From Flavobacteriales bacterium (lineage in GTDB: Bacteria > Bacteroidota > Bacteroidia > Flavobacteriales_E > Vicingaceae): a stretch of 60,159 nt of DNA. Location: the NCBI GenBank assembly GCA_002401955.1, contig NVUQ01000085.1:1-60159 (forward strand), written 5' to 3'. Under the pieces are notes generated by a model that searched no databases, was not told where the DNA came from, and worked only from the letters and a program-made list of their open reading frames with translations. Of this stretch, positions 48,805-57,934 are shown piece after piece (within the stretch, counting starts at the first letter, position 1; every line of letters starts with the position of its first letter). Both the position numbers and the translations under genes were made by a program.

Positions 48805-50149
48805 ACATTAAATAGCCTATATAAAGGTAAAGAAATAAGCCAAAAACATCATTCACAGTAGTAATAAAAGGTCCTGTTGCTAATGCTGGGTCTATTTTGT
48901 ATTTGTTTAGCATCAACGGAACCAATGTTCCGAAAATTGCCGCAAAAACAATAACAGCAACTAACGATATGCTAACAATAAAAGTGAGTGTTAAGTCATC
49001 ACTAAACACGAAGTTGTACAAGAAAATTATCAACCCTAATACTGCTCCATTAATTAATCCAACAATTAATTCTTTAAACAATCGTTTCCACAAACCATCT
49101 AGCCCTAGAGAGTTATTTGCCAAACCCTGTACTACAATAGCTGAAGATTGCACGCCAACATTCCCTGCCATTGCTGCAATTAATGGAATAAACAACGCCA
49201 TTCCTGCATGTATTCTTATTTGTTCTTCATAAACACCGATAACTAGAGCTCCTAAAACACCCCCAAACAACCCAATTAACAACCATGGAAGTCTCGCTCT
49301 AGTATGGCTCCAAGCACTATCAGAAGATTCTACGTTTTCGGAAATACCAGAAGCCATTTGATAATCCTTTTCAGCCTCTTCTCTCATCACATCCACCACA
49401 TCATCAATGGTAATTCTTCCTAGCAACCGTCCTATTTCATCAATAACAGGAATAACCACCAAGTCATATTTATCCATTATTTGAGCAACATCTTCACTTT
49501 CAACATCAACTTTCACCAAAATAACCTCTTCGTTATAAATATCTTTTACCTTCTGGGAATCTGGTGCCAATAATAACTTTTTTAAAGAGATTCTACCTTG
49601 CAAAATATCGTTTTTATCCACCACATAAACGGTGTACATTTTTTCTACATCTTCCGCTTGAGTTCTAATTTCTTTAATACATGTTGCTACATCCCAGTCA
49701 ATTTTCACCCTTACCAACTCTTTCGCCATTAAACCACCAGCAGTATCTTCATTATAGTTTAATAAATCGATAATATCTCCCGCTTGCTCAAGATCCTCTA
49801 TATGAGAAAGTACTTCATCTTGCTTTTTTTCTGACAACTCTCCTATAACATCTGCCGCATCATCAGAATCAAGATTATCAATAATTTTTTCGGCTATTTC
49901 TTCTGAAGAAATGGTGTCCAAGAATTTCTCTCTTGTATCTTCATCCAGCTCTACTAAAGCATCAGCGGCAAGTTCCTCGGGTAAAAGCGTATAAAAAGCT
50001 TTTGCATCTTTCGTGGATTGTTCATCCAAAATTTCTGCAACATCAACCGCATGAAGCCCCTCTATAAGCTCCAAAACTTTAGCCTCAGCATTGCTTTCTA
50101 CAGCAACTTTAAGCTCTTCTAGGTATTCTTTGGTTAATTCAAAATGCAT
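48794..50149 (-). CDS. mgtE: Magnesium transporter MgtE
   Basis: This 451-residue Mg2+ channel has the complete family layout: N domain of short helical repeats (about 1-130: LVELDEDTREKFLDTISSEEIAEKIIDNLDSDDAADVIGEL), two CBS domains (about 135-255, GRISLKKLLLAPDS, LVVIPVIDEIGRLLGRITIDDVVDVM) and five TM helices (about 285-451: LIGLFGGVLGALVIG, MALFIPLIAAMAGNVGVQSSAIVVQ, ALATGPFITTVNDVFGLFLYLYIGYLM). The pore Asp in TTVNDVFG is present. The acidic N domain acts as magnesium sensor. Confidence 0.97.
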   Translation of the reverse strand: MHFELTKEYLEELKVAVESNAEAKVLELIEGLHAVDVAEILDEQSTKDAKAFYTLLPEELAADALVELDEDTREKFLDTISSEEIAEKIIDNLDSDDAADVIGELSEKKQDEVLSHIEDLEQAGDIIDLLNYNEDTAGGLMAKELVRVKIDWDVATCIKEIRTQAEDVEKMYTVYVVDKNDILQGRISLKKLLLAPDSQKVKDIYNEEVILVKVDVESEDVAQIMDKYDLVVIPVIDEIGRLLGRITIDDVVDVMREEAEKDYQMASGISENVESSDSAWSHTRARLPWLLIGLFGGVLGALVIGVYEEQIRIHAGMALFIPLIAAMAGNVGVQSSAIVVQGLANNSLGLDGLWKRLFKELIVGLINGAVLGLIIFLYNFVFSDDLTLTFIVSISLVAVIVFAAIFGTLVPLMLNKYKIDPALATGPFITTVNDVFGLFLYLYIGYLMYAV

Positions 50150-50171
50150 AGCTCCTTGCTTTTTAGCATTG

Positions 50172-50179
50172 CAAAGGTA
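50172..50179 (-). promoter_or_regulatory. Putative -7 element for mgtE
   Basis: Minus-strand TACCTTTG, the same octamer as at ispG, 22 bp before the ATG at 50149. Confidence 0.5.
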
Positions 50180-50232
50180 TAAAATTATGTTTAGAGAATT
50201 TTCTCTGGTTTTTAATCTCTAACTTTAAAGCA

Positions 50233-50334
50233 ATGAAAAAATATGAGTTTGACCAGGGTTTTATAGATAAAACAGGAAAATTTATAATCGAGCCAAAATA
50301 CACTAACGTCTCCAATTTCTTTAAGCTAAACTAA
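50233..50334 (+). pseudogene. WG-repeat protein fragment
   Basis: A 33-codon frame encodes FDQGFIDKTGKFIIEPKYTN and a few more residues. GFIDKTGKFIIEPKY is a single WG (KWG) repeat unit, normally found in long tandem series. The frame ends at 50334, overlapping the rsmA stop by four bases. It is too short to be a functional WG protein and has no signal peptide, so it is probably the leftover start or end of a deleted gene. Confidence 0.5.
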
Positions 50335-51107
50335 GTCTTGGTTAACAAATTAGTCAACTCAACAAACTCACCAACACTCAATTGTTCTGGTCGTTTCGTT
50401 AAAATTTCAAGCTCTTTATTAGAGTCGTTTAGTAAACTTTTTAAGGATCTTCGCATCATTTTTCTGCGTTGATTAAATGCCATTTTTACAATGGCTTTAA
50501 ATCGTTTTTCATCACAGTTCAGTTTTAACTCTTTGTTCCTAACAAAACGAATAACTGCCGATTGCACCTTTGGCGGAGGGTCAAAAACCTCTGGACTAAC
50601 AGTAAATAAATATTCAACATCATAAAATGCCTGTAACAAAACGCTAGTTATTCCATAAATTTTAGAGCCTGGTTTTTCGGCAAAACGTTGGGCAACTTCT
50701 TTTTGAAACATGCCAACTACTTCAGGTATTTGATCTTTATAATCCAACACCTTAAATAATATTTGGGTAGAAATATTGTAAGGAAAGTTTCCAATTACAG
50801 CAAATGGCTCTTGCTTGGCAATATCGTTTAAGTCCATTTTTAAGAAATCACCATAAATGATTTTTCCTTTTAATTGAGGATATTTTTCTGCCAAATAACC
50901 AATAGATTCTCTATCAACATCAACAGGAAAAGTTTCGTATTCTTTGTTCTCAATTAAGTACTGCGTAAGAACCCCCATGCCTGGACCAACCTCAACTACT
51001 TTTTTATATTGATCCGTTTGAGAAAGAGCATCCACAATATTTTTTGCAATACTTAAGTCGGTTAAAAAATGTTGTCCGAGGTGTTTTTTAGCTTTTACTT
51101 TCTGCAA
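50331..51107 (-). CDS. rsmA: 16S rRNA (adenine1518/1519-N6)-dimethyltransferase
   Basis: RsmA (KsgA) dimethylates two adjacent adenines near the 3' end of 16S rRNA during 30S maturation. The family N-terminus [13 protein letters not shown] appears just after a TTG codon at 51107, which I take as the start (258 residues). The ATG at 51152 lies upstream of a TAnnTTTG box and would add an unusual extension. Motifs: [16 protein letters not shown] (SAM loop), [18 protein letters not shown], the catalytic NFPYNIS, and FVRNKE / [16 protein letters not shown]. Confidence 0.95.
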   Translation of the reverse strand: MQKVKAKKHLGQHFLTDLSIAKNIVDALSQTDQYKKVVEVGPGMGVLTQYLIENKEYETFPVDVDRESIGYLAEKYPQLKGKIIYGDFLKMDLNDIAKQEPFAVIGNFPYNISTQILFKVLDYKDQIPEVVGMFQKEVAQRFAEKPGSKIYGITSVLLQAFYDVEYLFTVSPEVFDPPPKVQSAVIRFVRNKELKLNCDEKRFKAIVKMAFNQRRKMMRRSLKSLLNDSNKELEILTKRPEQLSVGEFVELTNLLTKT

Positions 51108-51139
51108 TATAATGCGTTCTTTAAAGTTCTTGTATATTG

Positions 51140-51147
51140 CAAAGCTA
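51140..51147 (-). promoter_or_regulatory. Putative -7 element for rsmA
   Basis: Minus-strand TAGCTTTG fits TAnnTTTG, 32 bp before the TTG at 51107. It supports that start over the ATG at 51152. Confidence 0.45.
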
Positions 51148-51162
51148 AACATAACCTTGTTA

Positions 51163-52476
51163 ATGCGATTATTTTATTTACTTCTTATTCTTTTGGGCAC
51201 TCAAATTGGGCTGGCTCAAAACTTCAACGCCTTAATAAATACACCGCCAACCTTTATTAAAAGTGTTGAGGTTTCTTTGTTGAAGAAAAACCAACTTTAT
51301 ATTTCTATGCCTTTTGCTCAAAAAGTGGTTCTAAATCCAGAACAGAAAAAACAACTGAAAGAAAGGGTTGTTATAAAACTAGAGTTGGTTTACACAAAAT
51401 ACCGAACTGCTGCATCTTTTAACCAACAAACACTTAATAGAAACCGACTTAAAGAACTCAACAAATTAGTACCCAGCCTATTTGAAAATCGTTTTTGGGA
51501 TTTTGAATTAATTAGTCAAACCAACGGAAGTTCTAGGAAAGAATGCAACAACATGTTCCATGGCTTTATTGTGACCTTTCGTCCAAACACAACAAAAAGT
51601 ATGCTCGATGCTGAGGCTAAATACCTTTCCGATTTAGTAACAACTATGCTAAAGAACGACAGTATAGAGAATGATACCACTCCAAAAAAATATGATATAA
51701 AAACACATTACAGCCAACAAATTGGATACATCCATGATACCATTTGGTATATTGATACAGTGAAATCTCCTTCTCCTCCTGATTTTTTTTATTTACAATC
51801 CTTATACAAAGACACAACTGTTTTAGGGGCTTTTAACCGAAATAAGAATTGGAAAAACTTTATTGTTGTTACTGATGTTACAGGAAGCATGTCGCCATAT
51901 AGTGCACAAGTTTTCGTTTGGTTGAAACAACAAGCCGAAACGAAAACAGCCAAGTACTTTGTCTTTTTTAATGATGGTGATGAAAAACCTTCGAGCAAGA
52001 AAAAACCATTAGAAACAAAAGGTATTTATCTCACTAAAAATAAAAACATAGAAACAGTAATTAACACCGCCACAAAATGTATGCGAAACGGTTCTGGCGG
52101 AGGTGAAGGCTTAGAAAATGACATTGAAGCAATTATTGATGGAATAAAACAATACCCAACAGCACATGAAATAATCTTAATTGCAGACAATCTAGAAAGT
52201 ATGAGAGATTATAAGTTTATATCAAAAATTAAAAGTCCCCTGCGTATTATTGTTTGTGGGGCTAGGCACAGAATTAATGTTCAATACTTAGATTTAGCAA
52301 GGCAAACAAAAGGCTCTGTGCACACCAACAATGCTGATGTATTTAACTTACAAGACCTTAAAAATGGTGAACATTTTTTTATTGATGAAAAAGAATATGT
52401 TTATGAAAAAGGAAGGTTTCACTCCGTTTACAATTGTATATGGAGCCATACGGTTGCAGGCTCTAAATCGTATTAG
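51163..52476 (+). CDS. Secreted protein with von Willebrand A-like domain
   Basis: The start at 51163 opens a signal peptide ([19 protein letters not shown]), giving 437 residues. An ATG at 51112 in frame would overlap the divergent rsmA. The N-terminal half (about 20-235) is not recognised. The C-terminal half looks like a vWA fold: a first strand and metal site [20 protein letters not shown] (about 247-266, a MIDAS-like D-x-T-G-S with Thr/Gly in the usual D-x-S-x-S), [13 protein letters not shown], a [15 protein letters not shown] segment and [15 protein letters not shown]. This arrangement suggests a metal-dependent binding protein in the periplasm or outer membrane. It converges with the lipoprotein gene at 52480. 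Confidence 0.85.
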   Translation: MRLFYLLLILLGTQIGLAQNFNALINTPPTFIKSVEVSLLKKNQLYISMPFAQKVVLNPEQKKQLKERVVIKLELVYTKYRTAASFNQQTLNRNRLKELNKLVPSLFENRFWDFELISQTNGSSRKECNNMFHGFIVTFRPNTTKSMLDAEAKYLSDLVTTMLKNDSIENDTTPKKYDIKTHYSQQIGYIHDTIWYIDTVKSPSPPDFFYLQSLYKDTTVLGAFNRNKNWKNFIVVTDVTGSMSPYSAQVFVWLKQQAETKTAKYFVFFNDGDEKPSSKKKPLETKGIYLTKNKNIETVINTATKCMRNGSGGGEGLENDIEAIIDGIKQYPTAHEIILIADNLESMRDYKFISKIKSPLRIIVCGARHRINVQYLDLARQTKGSVHTNNADVFNLQDLKNGEHFFIDEKEYVYEKGRFHSVYNCIWSHTVAGSKSY

Positions 52477-52479
52477 CAC

Positions 52480-52875
52480 TTACTCTAAAACTTTATAAAT
52501 AACCAAGTACTGCCCTTCTTGATTTGGGATACTTTCTTGAGTGCTTCTTGTTCTTGTGTCTCCTTTAAAATACTTCCCTGTTTTTATCTCTCCCAAAACA
52601 TCTATTTCTTTGTAAATATACTTTTTAAGCTCTGATTCGCTCACTTTTCCTACAGGAATATTAATGAAATATTCAACTCCATTACGATCAAAATACAATT
52701 GTGCTTTTTCTGTTGTTCCATTAGAAACAGATTTAACAATTATTTTTCCATACATTTTTATTCCTTGTTTTTTTACTATTGTACTCCCAGAAACACTTCC
52801 TGAAGACGATGTTGTTTTTTGTGGGCTACATGCCAAGAAAAAAGTAGCGGCAAAAAGAAAAAAAACATTACGCAT
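52480..52875 (-). CDS. Small lipoprotein in the arsenosugar-type operon
   Basis: The start at 52875 gives 131 residues with a lipoprotein signal (MRNVFFLFAATFFLACSPQ, Cys16), a serine-rich linker (TTSSSGSVSGST) and a compact beta-rich domain (KMYGKIIVKSVSNGTTEKAQLYFDRNGVEYFINIPVG ... YLVIYKVLE). The start codon overlaps the end of the glycosyltransferase gene by eight bases, so it is the last gene of that operon. I do not recognise the family, and a link to arsenic is suggested by position only. Confidence 0.8.
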   Translation of the reverse strand: MRNVFFLFAATFFLACSPQKTTSSSGSVSGSTIVKKQGIKMYGKIIVKSVSNGTTEKAQLYFDRNGVEYFINIPVGKVSESELKKYIYKEIDVLGEIKTGKYFKGDTRTRSTQESIPNQEGQYLVIYKVLE

Positions 52876-53461
52876 CGGTATAAATTTTACTTGATTTAAA
52901 GTCTTCAAAAGTATCAATATCATTTAATATTTTAAGCAAAGAAAAGCTCACATCTTGTTTTCCTAACTCTTTTAGTGTTGTTTCTAGCAATTTTGGATTA
53001 CTCCAGGGTTTGTTTTCAAAAATAAATGGTTGTGATTTCTTCATGCCCACCAAGTAATAACCCCCATCTTCTGCTGGTCCAAAAACAACCTCGTTTTTAT
53101 CTAAAGAATCAAAACCTTCTTGTATAATCTCGGCAGAAATTTCTGGCAAATCAGAACCTATTAAAATGATTTTTTCAAATCCGTCTTTAAATGCTTTTTT
53201 GAATGCTTTTTGCATTTTTTCGCCCAAACCAGCTCCTTTTTGAACATGTTTTGATGTTTTTTGCCATTTTTCTTCTATTATCTCTTCTGAAAAATAAACT
53301 CTTTTATGAACAATTAGTTGTTGTGTTGCTTTTTCCGTAATCTCTACCAATTGATTATAAACTTCTAATGCTTTTTCATCCCCTATAGATTTTGCGAGCC
53401 TTGTTTTGACCTTGCCCAGCTTGGCGTTTTTTACAAAAATTATAAGAAGCTTTTTCTCCAT
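52868..53461 (-). CDS. DUF2064 / TIGR04282-type glycosyltransferase (arsenosugar-associated)
   Basis: The 197-residue protein has a nucleotide-sugar-transferase fold of the DUF2064 group: LLIIFVKNAKLGKVKTRLAKSIG at the N-terminus, RVYFSEEII, KGAGLGEKMQKAFKKAF, IILIGSDLPEISAEII (metal Asp) and VFGPAEDGGYYLVGMK. Proteins of this type are commonly encoded beside the radical SAM protein ArsS in arsenosugar biosynthesis, as here (11 bp downstream). The donor and acceptor are unproven. An arsM-type methyltransferase is not in the window. Confidence 0.9.
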   Translation of the reverse strand: MEKKLLIIFVKNAKLGKVKTRLAKSIGDEKALEVYNQLVEITEKATQQLIVHKRVYFSEEIIEEKWQKTSKHVQKGAGLGEKMQKAFKKAFKDGFEKIILIGSDLPEISAEIIQEGFDSLDKNEVVFGPAEDGGYYLVGMKKSQPFIFENKPWSNPKLLETTLKELGKQDVSFSLLKILNDIDTFEDFKSSKIYTDA

Positions 53462-53472
53462 CTTTTACTTGT

Positions 53473-54501
53473 TTATACTATACTTCCTTGACAGCTTGAC
53501 CCAGCCCCTGCGGTACAACCATAACAATGTTGTCCTAAAATAACATTTCTTTTTGTAAGTTCCTCAATATTAAAATCTTTAATATTTTGAGATGAAGAGG
53601 CAACGCCCAATTCTAGCATTTGATTAAAATCACAATCAAACAACTTCCCGTCCCACCCAACAGAAATAGTGTTTCTACACATTACATTTTTTGCTGCTGC
53701 TGGATTAAATGATTCAATCAGCTTGTTCATGTAATCTTCGTACTTCTTTTCTTTTAATAAGAAATCTAAAAAACGACTTATTGGTAAATTAGTAATTGTA
53801 TACAGATTGTTAAACTCAATATTAAACAGCTCTTTAAGTTCTCTTTTGTAATCTAACTCCAAAGCTGTTTGTTTTGGAGGCAAAGAAGCTCCTCCCGGAT
53901 TAAAAACCAAGTCTAACTCTAAACCAGAACCTTCTTTTCCGTAACCCACTTCATTTAATCTTTGTAAGGCATTAATCGACCTTTCAAAAACCCCAGACCC
54001 TCTTTGTTTGTCAACATTTTCTTTGGAATAACAGGGCAAAGAAGAAACTACTGTTACCTTATTATCAGCATAAAACTGAGGAATATCTAAGTACTTTTTG
54101 TAGGTTAAAATGGTTAAATTACTTCTAACGATTACTTTCTTGCCAAGTTGTGAAATTTCCGAAACAAACCATCTAAAATTTGGGTTCATTTCTGGAGCCC
54201 CTCCTGTTAAATCAACCGTATGAACCGTTGGTGTTTTTGCTACTTCTAAACATTGCAACAACACCTCTTTAATCATTATTTCCTTTCTATCTGGCCCAGC
54301 ATCCACATGGCAATGTTCGCAAACCTGATTACACAGTTTTCCTAAATTAATTTGAAGAATCTCAATCGTTGTTGGTTTTAAAGGAAACAGGCCTATTACT
54401 TTAAGCTTTTCTGAAAACTTAAATTCTTGAGTACTCTCAAGCATTTTCACTTGAAAAGCAGCATTTGTTAACTGATTGTTTTCTTTTTGTAACGTTTTCA
54501 T
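53473..54501 (-). CDS. arsS: Arsenosugar biosynthesis-type radical SAM protein ArsS
   Basis: The 342-residue radical SAM enzyme has the cluster motif CNQVCEHCHVDAGP (about residues 53-66), HTVDLTGGAPEMNPNFRWFV, VIVRSNLTIL, VSSLPCYSKENVDKQRGSGVFERSI and GLELDLVFNPGGASLPPKQ. The C-terminal part, known as DUF3641, has CRNTISVGWDGKLFDCDFNQML and CYGCTAGAGSSCQGSIV, which hold further cysteines for auxiliary clusters. ArsS acts with SAM on methylated arsenic to form dimethylarsinoyl compounds on the way to arsenosugars. It is first in a three-gene operon and divergent from the sdh operon. Confidence 0.92.
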   Translation of the reverse strand: MKTLQKENNQLTNAAFQVKMLESTQEFKFSEKLKVIGLFPLKPTTIEILQINLGKLCNQVCEHCHVDAGPDRKEIMIKEVLLQCLEVAKTPTVHTVDLTGGAPEMNPNFRWFVSEISQLGKKVIVRSNLTILTYKKYLDIPQFYADNKVTVVSSLPCYSKENVDKQRGSGVFERSINALQRLNEVGYGKEGSGLELDLVFNPGGASLPPKQTALELDYKRELKELFNIEFNNLYTITNLPISRFLDFLLKEKKYEDYMNKLIESFNPAAAKNVMCRNTISVGWDGKLFDCDFNQMLELGVASSSQNIKDFNIEELTKRNVILGQHCYGCTAGAGSSCQGSIV

Positions 54502-54635
54502 TTTAATAGTTTCTTAAACTCCTGCTAAATTCAACAATTTAAACCTTTTTCCTTGTCTGAGGTTTTACAAAAAAGCTTTTTTATATTTTGATAGTCTCTA
54601 AATAACTTTCCAACCAAAAAAACGCCCCCGAAACC

Positions 54636-54665
54636 TTGTATCGTCCCTTACAATTTTTACATTTG
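54636..54665 (+). promoter_or_regulatory. Promoter of the sdh operon
   Basis: TTG (54636-54638), 19 bp spacer, TACATTTG (54658-54665). This is the best match in the window to the Bacteroidota promoter (TTG, 17-23 bp, TAnnTTTG). It leaves a leader of about 30 bases before sdhC. Confidence 0.75.
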
Positions 54666-54701
54666 CAACACTTATTTTATTTTTAATAAACATTGCACCT
54701 T

Positions 54702-55370
54702 ATGAGCAAAGGATTCTCAACATCTTCCGTTGGCAGAAAAGTATTGATGGCCCTTTCGGGGTTTTTCTTATTGTTTTTTTTACTTCAACATTTCGTAATC
54801 AATTTTTTATCTGTTATCAGTGCAGATATGTTTAACGAGGTTTCTCACTTTATGGGAACAAACGGAATAATTCAGTTTGTTATGCAGCCAGTTTTATTGT
54901 TTGGGGTGTTGTTCCATTTAGGTATGGGACTCTATTTAGATTTTAAAAACAGAGCCGCAAGACCTATAAAATATGAAATGGACAAGCCAAGTGAAAATTC
55001 ATCTTGGATGAGCAGAAACATGATTATTACCGGAATTATGGTTATGCTGTTTTTAGGACTACACTTTTATGATTTTTGGATTCCAGAAATTGTTGACAAA
55101 TTTATTGATGGAAAATGGGACGAACCAACAAAATATTTTCCTCACTTAGTACACAAGATGGAAGATCCTATTAGGGTTGGAATCTACTGTGTATCTTTTG
55201 TGTTTTTAGCTTTACACTTATTACACGGTTTTCAATCAAGCTTTCAATCTGCGGGGTTTAACCACAACAAATACACTCCACTTATTAAGAAATTAGGAAA
55301 TTTATACGCAATCTTAATTCCTTTAGGATTTATTTTTATCGCCCTTTTCCACCTACTTAGTTCTCATTAA
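54702..55370 (+). CDS. sdhC: Succinate dehydrogenase/fumarate reductase cytochrome b subunit
   Basis: The single membrane subunit anchors SdhA/SdhB and passes electrons to menaquinone. The start at 54702 (MSKGFSTSSVGRKVLMALSGFFLLFFLLQHFVIN) gives 222 residues. Five TM helices are visible (about 15-37, 60-85, 105-125, 155-180, 195-220) with histidines in QHFVIN, FHLG, LGLHFYD and LHLLHGF, which are candidate ligands for two b hemes. The fused five-helix form fits the Bacteroidota menaquinone-linked enzyme. sdhA follows after 18 bp. Confidence 0.95.
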   Translation: MSKGFSTSSVGRKVLMALSGFFLLFFLLQHFVINFLSVISADMFNEVSHFMGTNGIIQFVMQPVLLFGVLFHLGMGLYLDFKNRAARPIKYEMDKPSENSSWMSRNMIITGIMVMLFLGLHFYDFWIPEIVDKFIDGKWDEPTKYFPHLVHKMEDPIRVGIYCVSFVFLALHLLHGFQSSFQSAGFNHNKYTPLIKKLGNLYAILIPLGFIFIALFHLLSSH

Positions 55371-55388
55371 TCTTTTAACGGTTAGAAT

Positions 55389-57404
55389 ATGTCAAAATTA
55401 GACTCAAAAATTCCAAAAGGTCCTCTTAAGGATAAATGGACGAAACACAAAAACGATATTAATTTAGTAAATCCAGCCAACAAACGTCACATCGATATTA
55501 TTGTTGTCGGTACCGGTTTGGCGGGCGGATCAGCTGCTGCATCGTTAGCAGAGATGGGCTACAAAGTAAAAGCTTTTGCTTATCAAGATTCTCCAAGAAG
55601 AGCACATTCAATCGCTGCTCAAGGAGGAATTAACGCGGCAAAAAACTACCAAAACGATGGAGATTCTACTCACCGATTATTTTACGATACGGTTAAAGGC
55701 GGAGATTATAGAGCAAGAGAAGGAAACGTATATCGTTTAGCAGAGGTTTCTGCAAATATTATTGACCAATGTGTTGCTCAAGGAGTTCCTTTTGCAAGAG
55801 AGTATGGTGGTTTATTAGACAATCGTTCTTTTGGCGGGGTTTTAGTTTCAAGAACGTTTTATGCTAAAGGACAAACAGGGCAGCAACTTTTATTAGGTGC
55901 TTATTCTGCAATGAACCGTCAGATAGGTAAAGGAAAAATCACCATGTATAACCGTCACGAAATGATGGACATTGTAAAAGTGGACGGAAAAGCGAGAGGA
56001 ATTATTGCTCGTAACATGATTACTGGAGAAATTGAAAAACATTCAGCTCATGCTGTAGTAATTGCTTCTGGTGGTTACGGAAATGTTTTCTTTTTATCCA
56101 CTAATGCAATGGGGTCTAACGTAAGCGCTGCCTGGAAAATTCATAAAAAGGGAGCCTACTTCGCAAACCCTTGTTACACTCAAATTCACCCAACTTGTAT
56201 TCCAAGAGCTGGTGATTTCCAATCGAAACTGACCTTAATGTCAGAATCATTGAGGAATGATGGAAGAATTTGGGTGCCTAAAAACATGGAAGATGTAATG
56301 GCTATCCGTGAAGGAAAAAAGAAGCCAACCGAATTAACTGAAGACGAAAGAGATTATTATTTGGAAAGAAGATATCCTGCATTCGGAAACTTAGTACCAA
56401 GAGATGTAGCTTCTCGTGCTGCAAAAGAAAGATGTGATGCTGGTTACGGTATTAACGCAACAGGAGAGGCTGTATATTTAGATTTTAAATCTGCTATAAA
56501 CAGATACGGAAACGAAAAAGCATTAGTTACTGGAATTGAAAACCCAAGTGATGCTAAAGTTTTAGAGTTAGGAGAGGGTGTTATCGAAGAAAAATACGGT
56601 AACCTTTTCCAAATGTATGAGAAAATTGTTGCTGAGAACCCATACAAAACACCAATGATGATTTACCCAGCGGTACATTATACAATGGGTGGTATTTGGT
56701 GTGATTATAACTTAATGACAACTATTCCTGGTTGTTATGCTGCCGGAGAAGCCAACTTCTCTGATCACGGAGCAAACAGACTAGGGGCTTCGGCATTAAT
56801 GCAAGGATTAGCCGATGGTTATTTCGTGTTGCCTTACACTATTGGAGATTATTTAGCGGATGATATTAGAACAGGAACAATCTCTACAGATTTGCCGGAG
56901 TTTAATGAGGCTGCCAAAGATGTAACGGATCAATTAGAAAAATTAATAAACATTAAGGGCTCTAAATCTGTTGACTCTTTCCACAAAAGGCTTGGAGAAG
57001 TAATGTGGAATAAAGTTGGGATGGCTCGTAATGCTAAAGGTTTAACCGAAGCAATGGATGAGATTAAAGCTATTCGTGAAGACTTTTGGAAAGATGTTCG
57101 TATTCCTGGGGGCATGAATGAATTGAACCCTGAGCTAGAAAAAGCGACAAGAGTTGCTGACTTCTTAGAGTTAGGAGAGCTTTTCGCTAAAGATGCTTTA
57201 GCAAGAGAAGAATCTTGTGGTGGCCATTTTAGAGAAGAGTCTGTTGAAGAAGATGGGTTGCAAAAAGGTGAGGCCAAAAGAAATGATAAAGACTTTGCCT
57301 ACGTTGCTGCTTGGGAATACAAAGGAGAGCCAAGAGATGCTGAAATGCACAAAGAAGAATTAGAGTTTAACGATATTGAACTGAAAACACGTTCTTATAA
57401 ATAG
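55389..57404 (+). CDS. sdhA: Succinate dehydrogenase/fumarate reductase flavoprotein subunit
   Basis: SdhA oxidises succinate to fumarate at a covalently bound FAD. The 671-residue protein has the dinucleotide loop [22 protein letters not shown] (about 34-55), the flavin-linking His region [37 protein letters not shown] and [15 protein letters not shown] (substrate site), [12 protein letters not shown] and [22 protein letters not shown]. The C-terminal helical domain follows. It is followed 82 bp later by a four-helix-bundle gene before sdhB, instead of being directly next to sdhB. Confidence 0.97.
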   Translation: MSKLDSKIPKGPLKDKWTKHKNDINLVNPANKRHIDIIVVGTGLAGGSAAASLAEMGYKVKAFAYQDSPRRAHSIAAQGGINAAKNYQNDGDSTHRLFYDTVKGGDYRAREGNVYRLAEVSANIIDQCVAQGVPFAREYGGLLDNRSFGGVLVSRTFYAKGQTGQQLLLGAYSAMNRQIGKGKITMYNRHEMMDIVKVDGKARGIIARNMITGEIEKHSAHAVVIASGGYGNVFFLSTNAMGSNVSAAWKIHKKGAYFANPCYTQIHPTCIPRAGDFQSKLTLMSESLRNDGRIWVPKNMEDVMAIREGKKKPTELTEDERDYYLERRYPAFGNLVPRDVASRAAKERCDAGYGINATGEAVYLDFKSAINRYGNEKALVTGIENPSDAKVLELGEGVIEEKYGNLFQMYEKIVAENPYKTPMMIYPAVHYTMGGIWCDYNLMTTIPGCYAAGEANFSDHGANRLGASALMQGLADGYFVLPYTIGDYLADDIRTGTISTDLPEFNEAAKDVTDQLEKLINIKGSKSVDSFHKRLGEVMWNKVGMARNAKGLTEAMDEIKAIREDFWKDVRIPGGMNELNPELEKATRVADFLELGELFAKDALAREESCGGHFREESVEEDGLQKGEAKRNDKDFAYVAAWEYKGEPRDAEMHKEELEFNDIELKTRSYK

Positions 57405-57410
57405 GATTTA

Positions 57411-57908
57411 GGGAAAAGCCAATGGCTAAAGAGCCACAAGGTAAAAGGGAAGAGGTCAAAGAAAAAGGCGCAAAGAAGAAATATTTTGATAGAAACTAAA
57501 AAGAAAATATCCTCTTATAAAGATCTTTTGGTTTGGCAAAAGGCTATTAAAATAGTAAAAGGGACTTACCTTCTTGCTAAAGAGCTTCCAGAGGACGAAA
57601 AGTTTGGATTAATCAGCCAAATGAGAAGATGTTCTATTTCTATTGCTTCGAACATTGCTGAAGGTTGGGGCCGAGAGTCAACTAAGAGTTATGTTCAATT
57701 TTTAAAAATTGCACGAGGTTCTTTATTTGAATTAGAAACTCAGCTGATTATTTGTAAAGAATTAGATTACGTTTCAAATGAAACTTATAATAAAATAAAC
57801 GATTTAATAGTTGAAGAGAGCAAAATGTTAAACACTCTAATAAAAGCTATCAATAAAAAGTAGTGACCTCATCTTGCCTTTTGCCATTTTTTGGCTTTTG
57901 GCTTTTGA
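57411..57908. mobile_element. Putative IVS-like element between sdhA and sdhB
   Basis: A four-helix-bundle gene is bounded by imperfect inverted repeats. The outer ends AAAAGCCAA (57414-57422) and TTGGCTTTT (57891-57899 and again 57898-57906) match exactly, and so do the inner ends GAGGTCA (57452-57458) and TGACCTC (57864-57870), with a roughly 70 % complementary stretch between. RNA from it could fold into a long stem closing off the gene, like the intervening sequences of 23S rRNA. No transposase is present. Exact boundaries are an estimate. Confidence 0.5.
57486..57863 (+). CDS. Four-helix-bundle protein (23S rRNA intervening-sequence type, IVP)
   Basis: The 125-residue protein matches the four-helix-bundle family first found in 23S rRNA intervening sequences: [66 protein letters not shown] and [19 protein letters not shown] text ([17 protein letters not shown]). 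The start is a TTG at 57486. Members are small, probably pentameric, and of unknown biochemical role, though some related copies act beside diversity-generating retroelements. Here it lies in the sdh operon, in the same direction, between inverted repeats. Its stop codon touches the right inner arm. Confidence 0.9.
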   Translation: MIETKKKISSYKDLLVWQKAIKIVKGTYLLAKELPEDEKFGLISQMRRCSISIASNIAEGWGRESTKSYVQFLKIARGSLFELETQLIICKELDYVSNETYNKINDLIVEESKMLNTLIKAINKK

Positions 57909-57934
57909 CTAAACGACTAATAACTAAAGAAACT

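Noticed and set aside
48897..49232. 111-residue plus-strand frame inside mgtE
   Set aside because: It lies entirely antisense to the well-supported transmembrane part of mgtE, has no recognisable domain and reflects the codon bias of the opposite strand.
56930..57277. 115-residue minus-strand frame inside sdhA
   Set aside because: Antisense to the conserved C-terminal part of sdhA; serine- and proline-rich low-complexity translation without family features.
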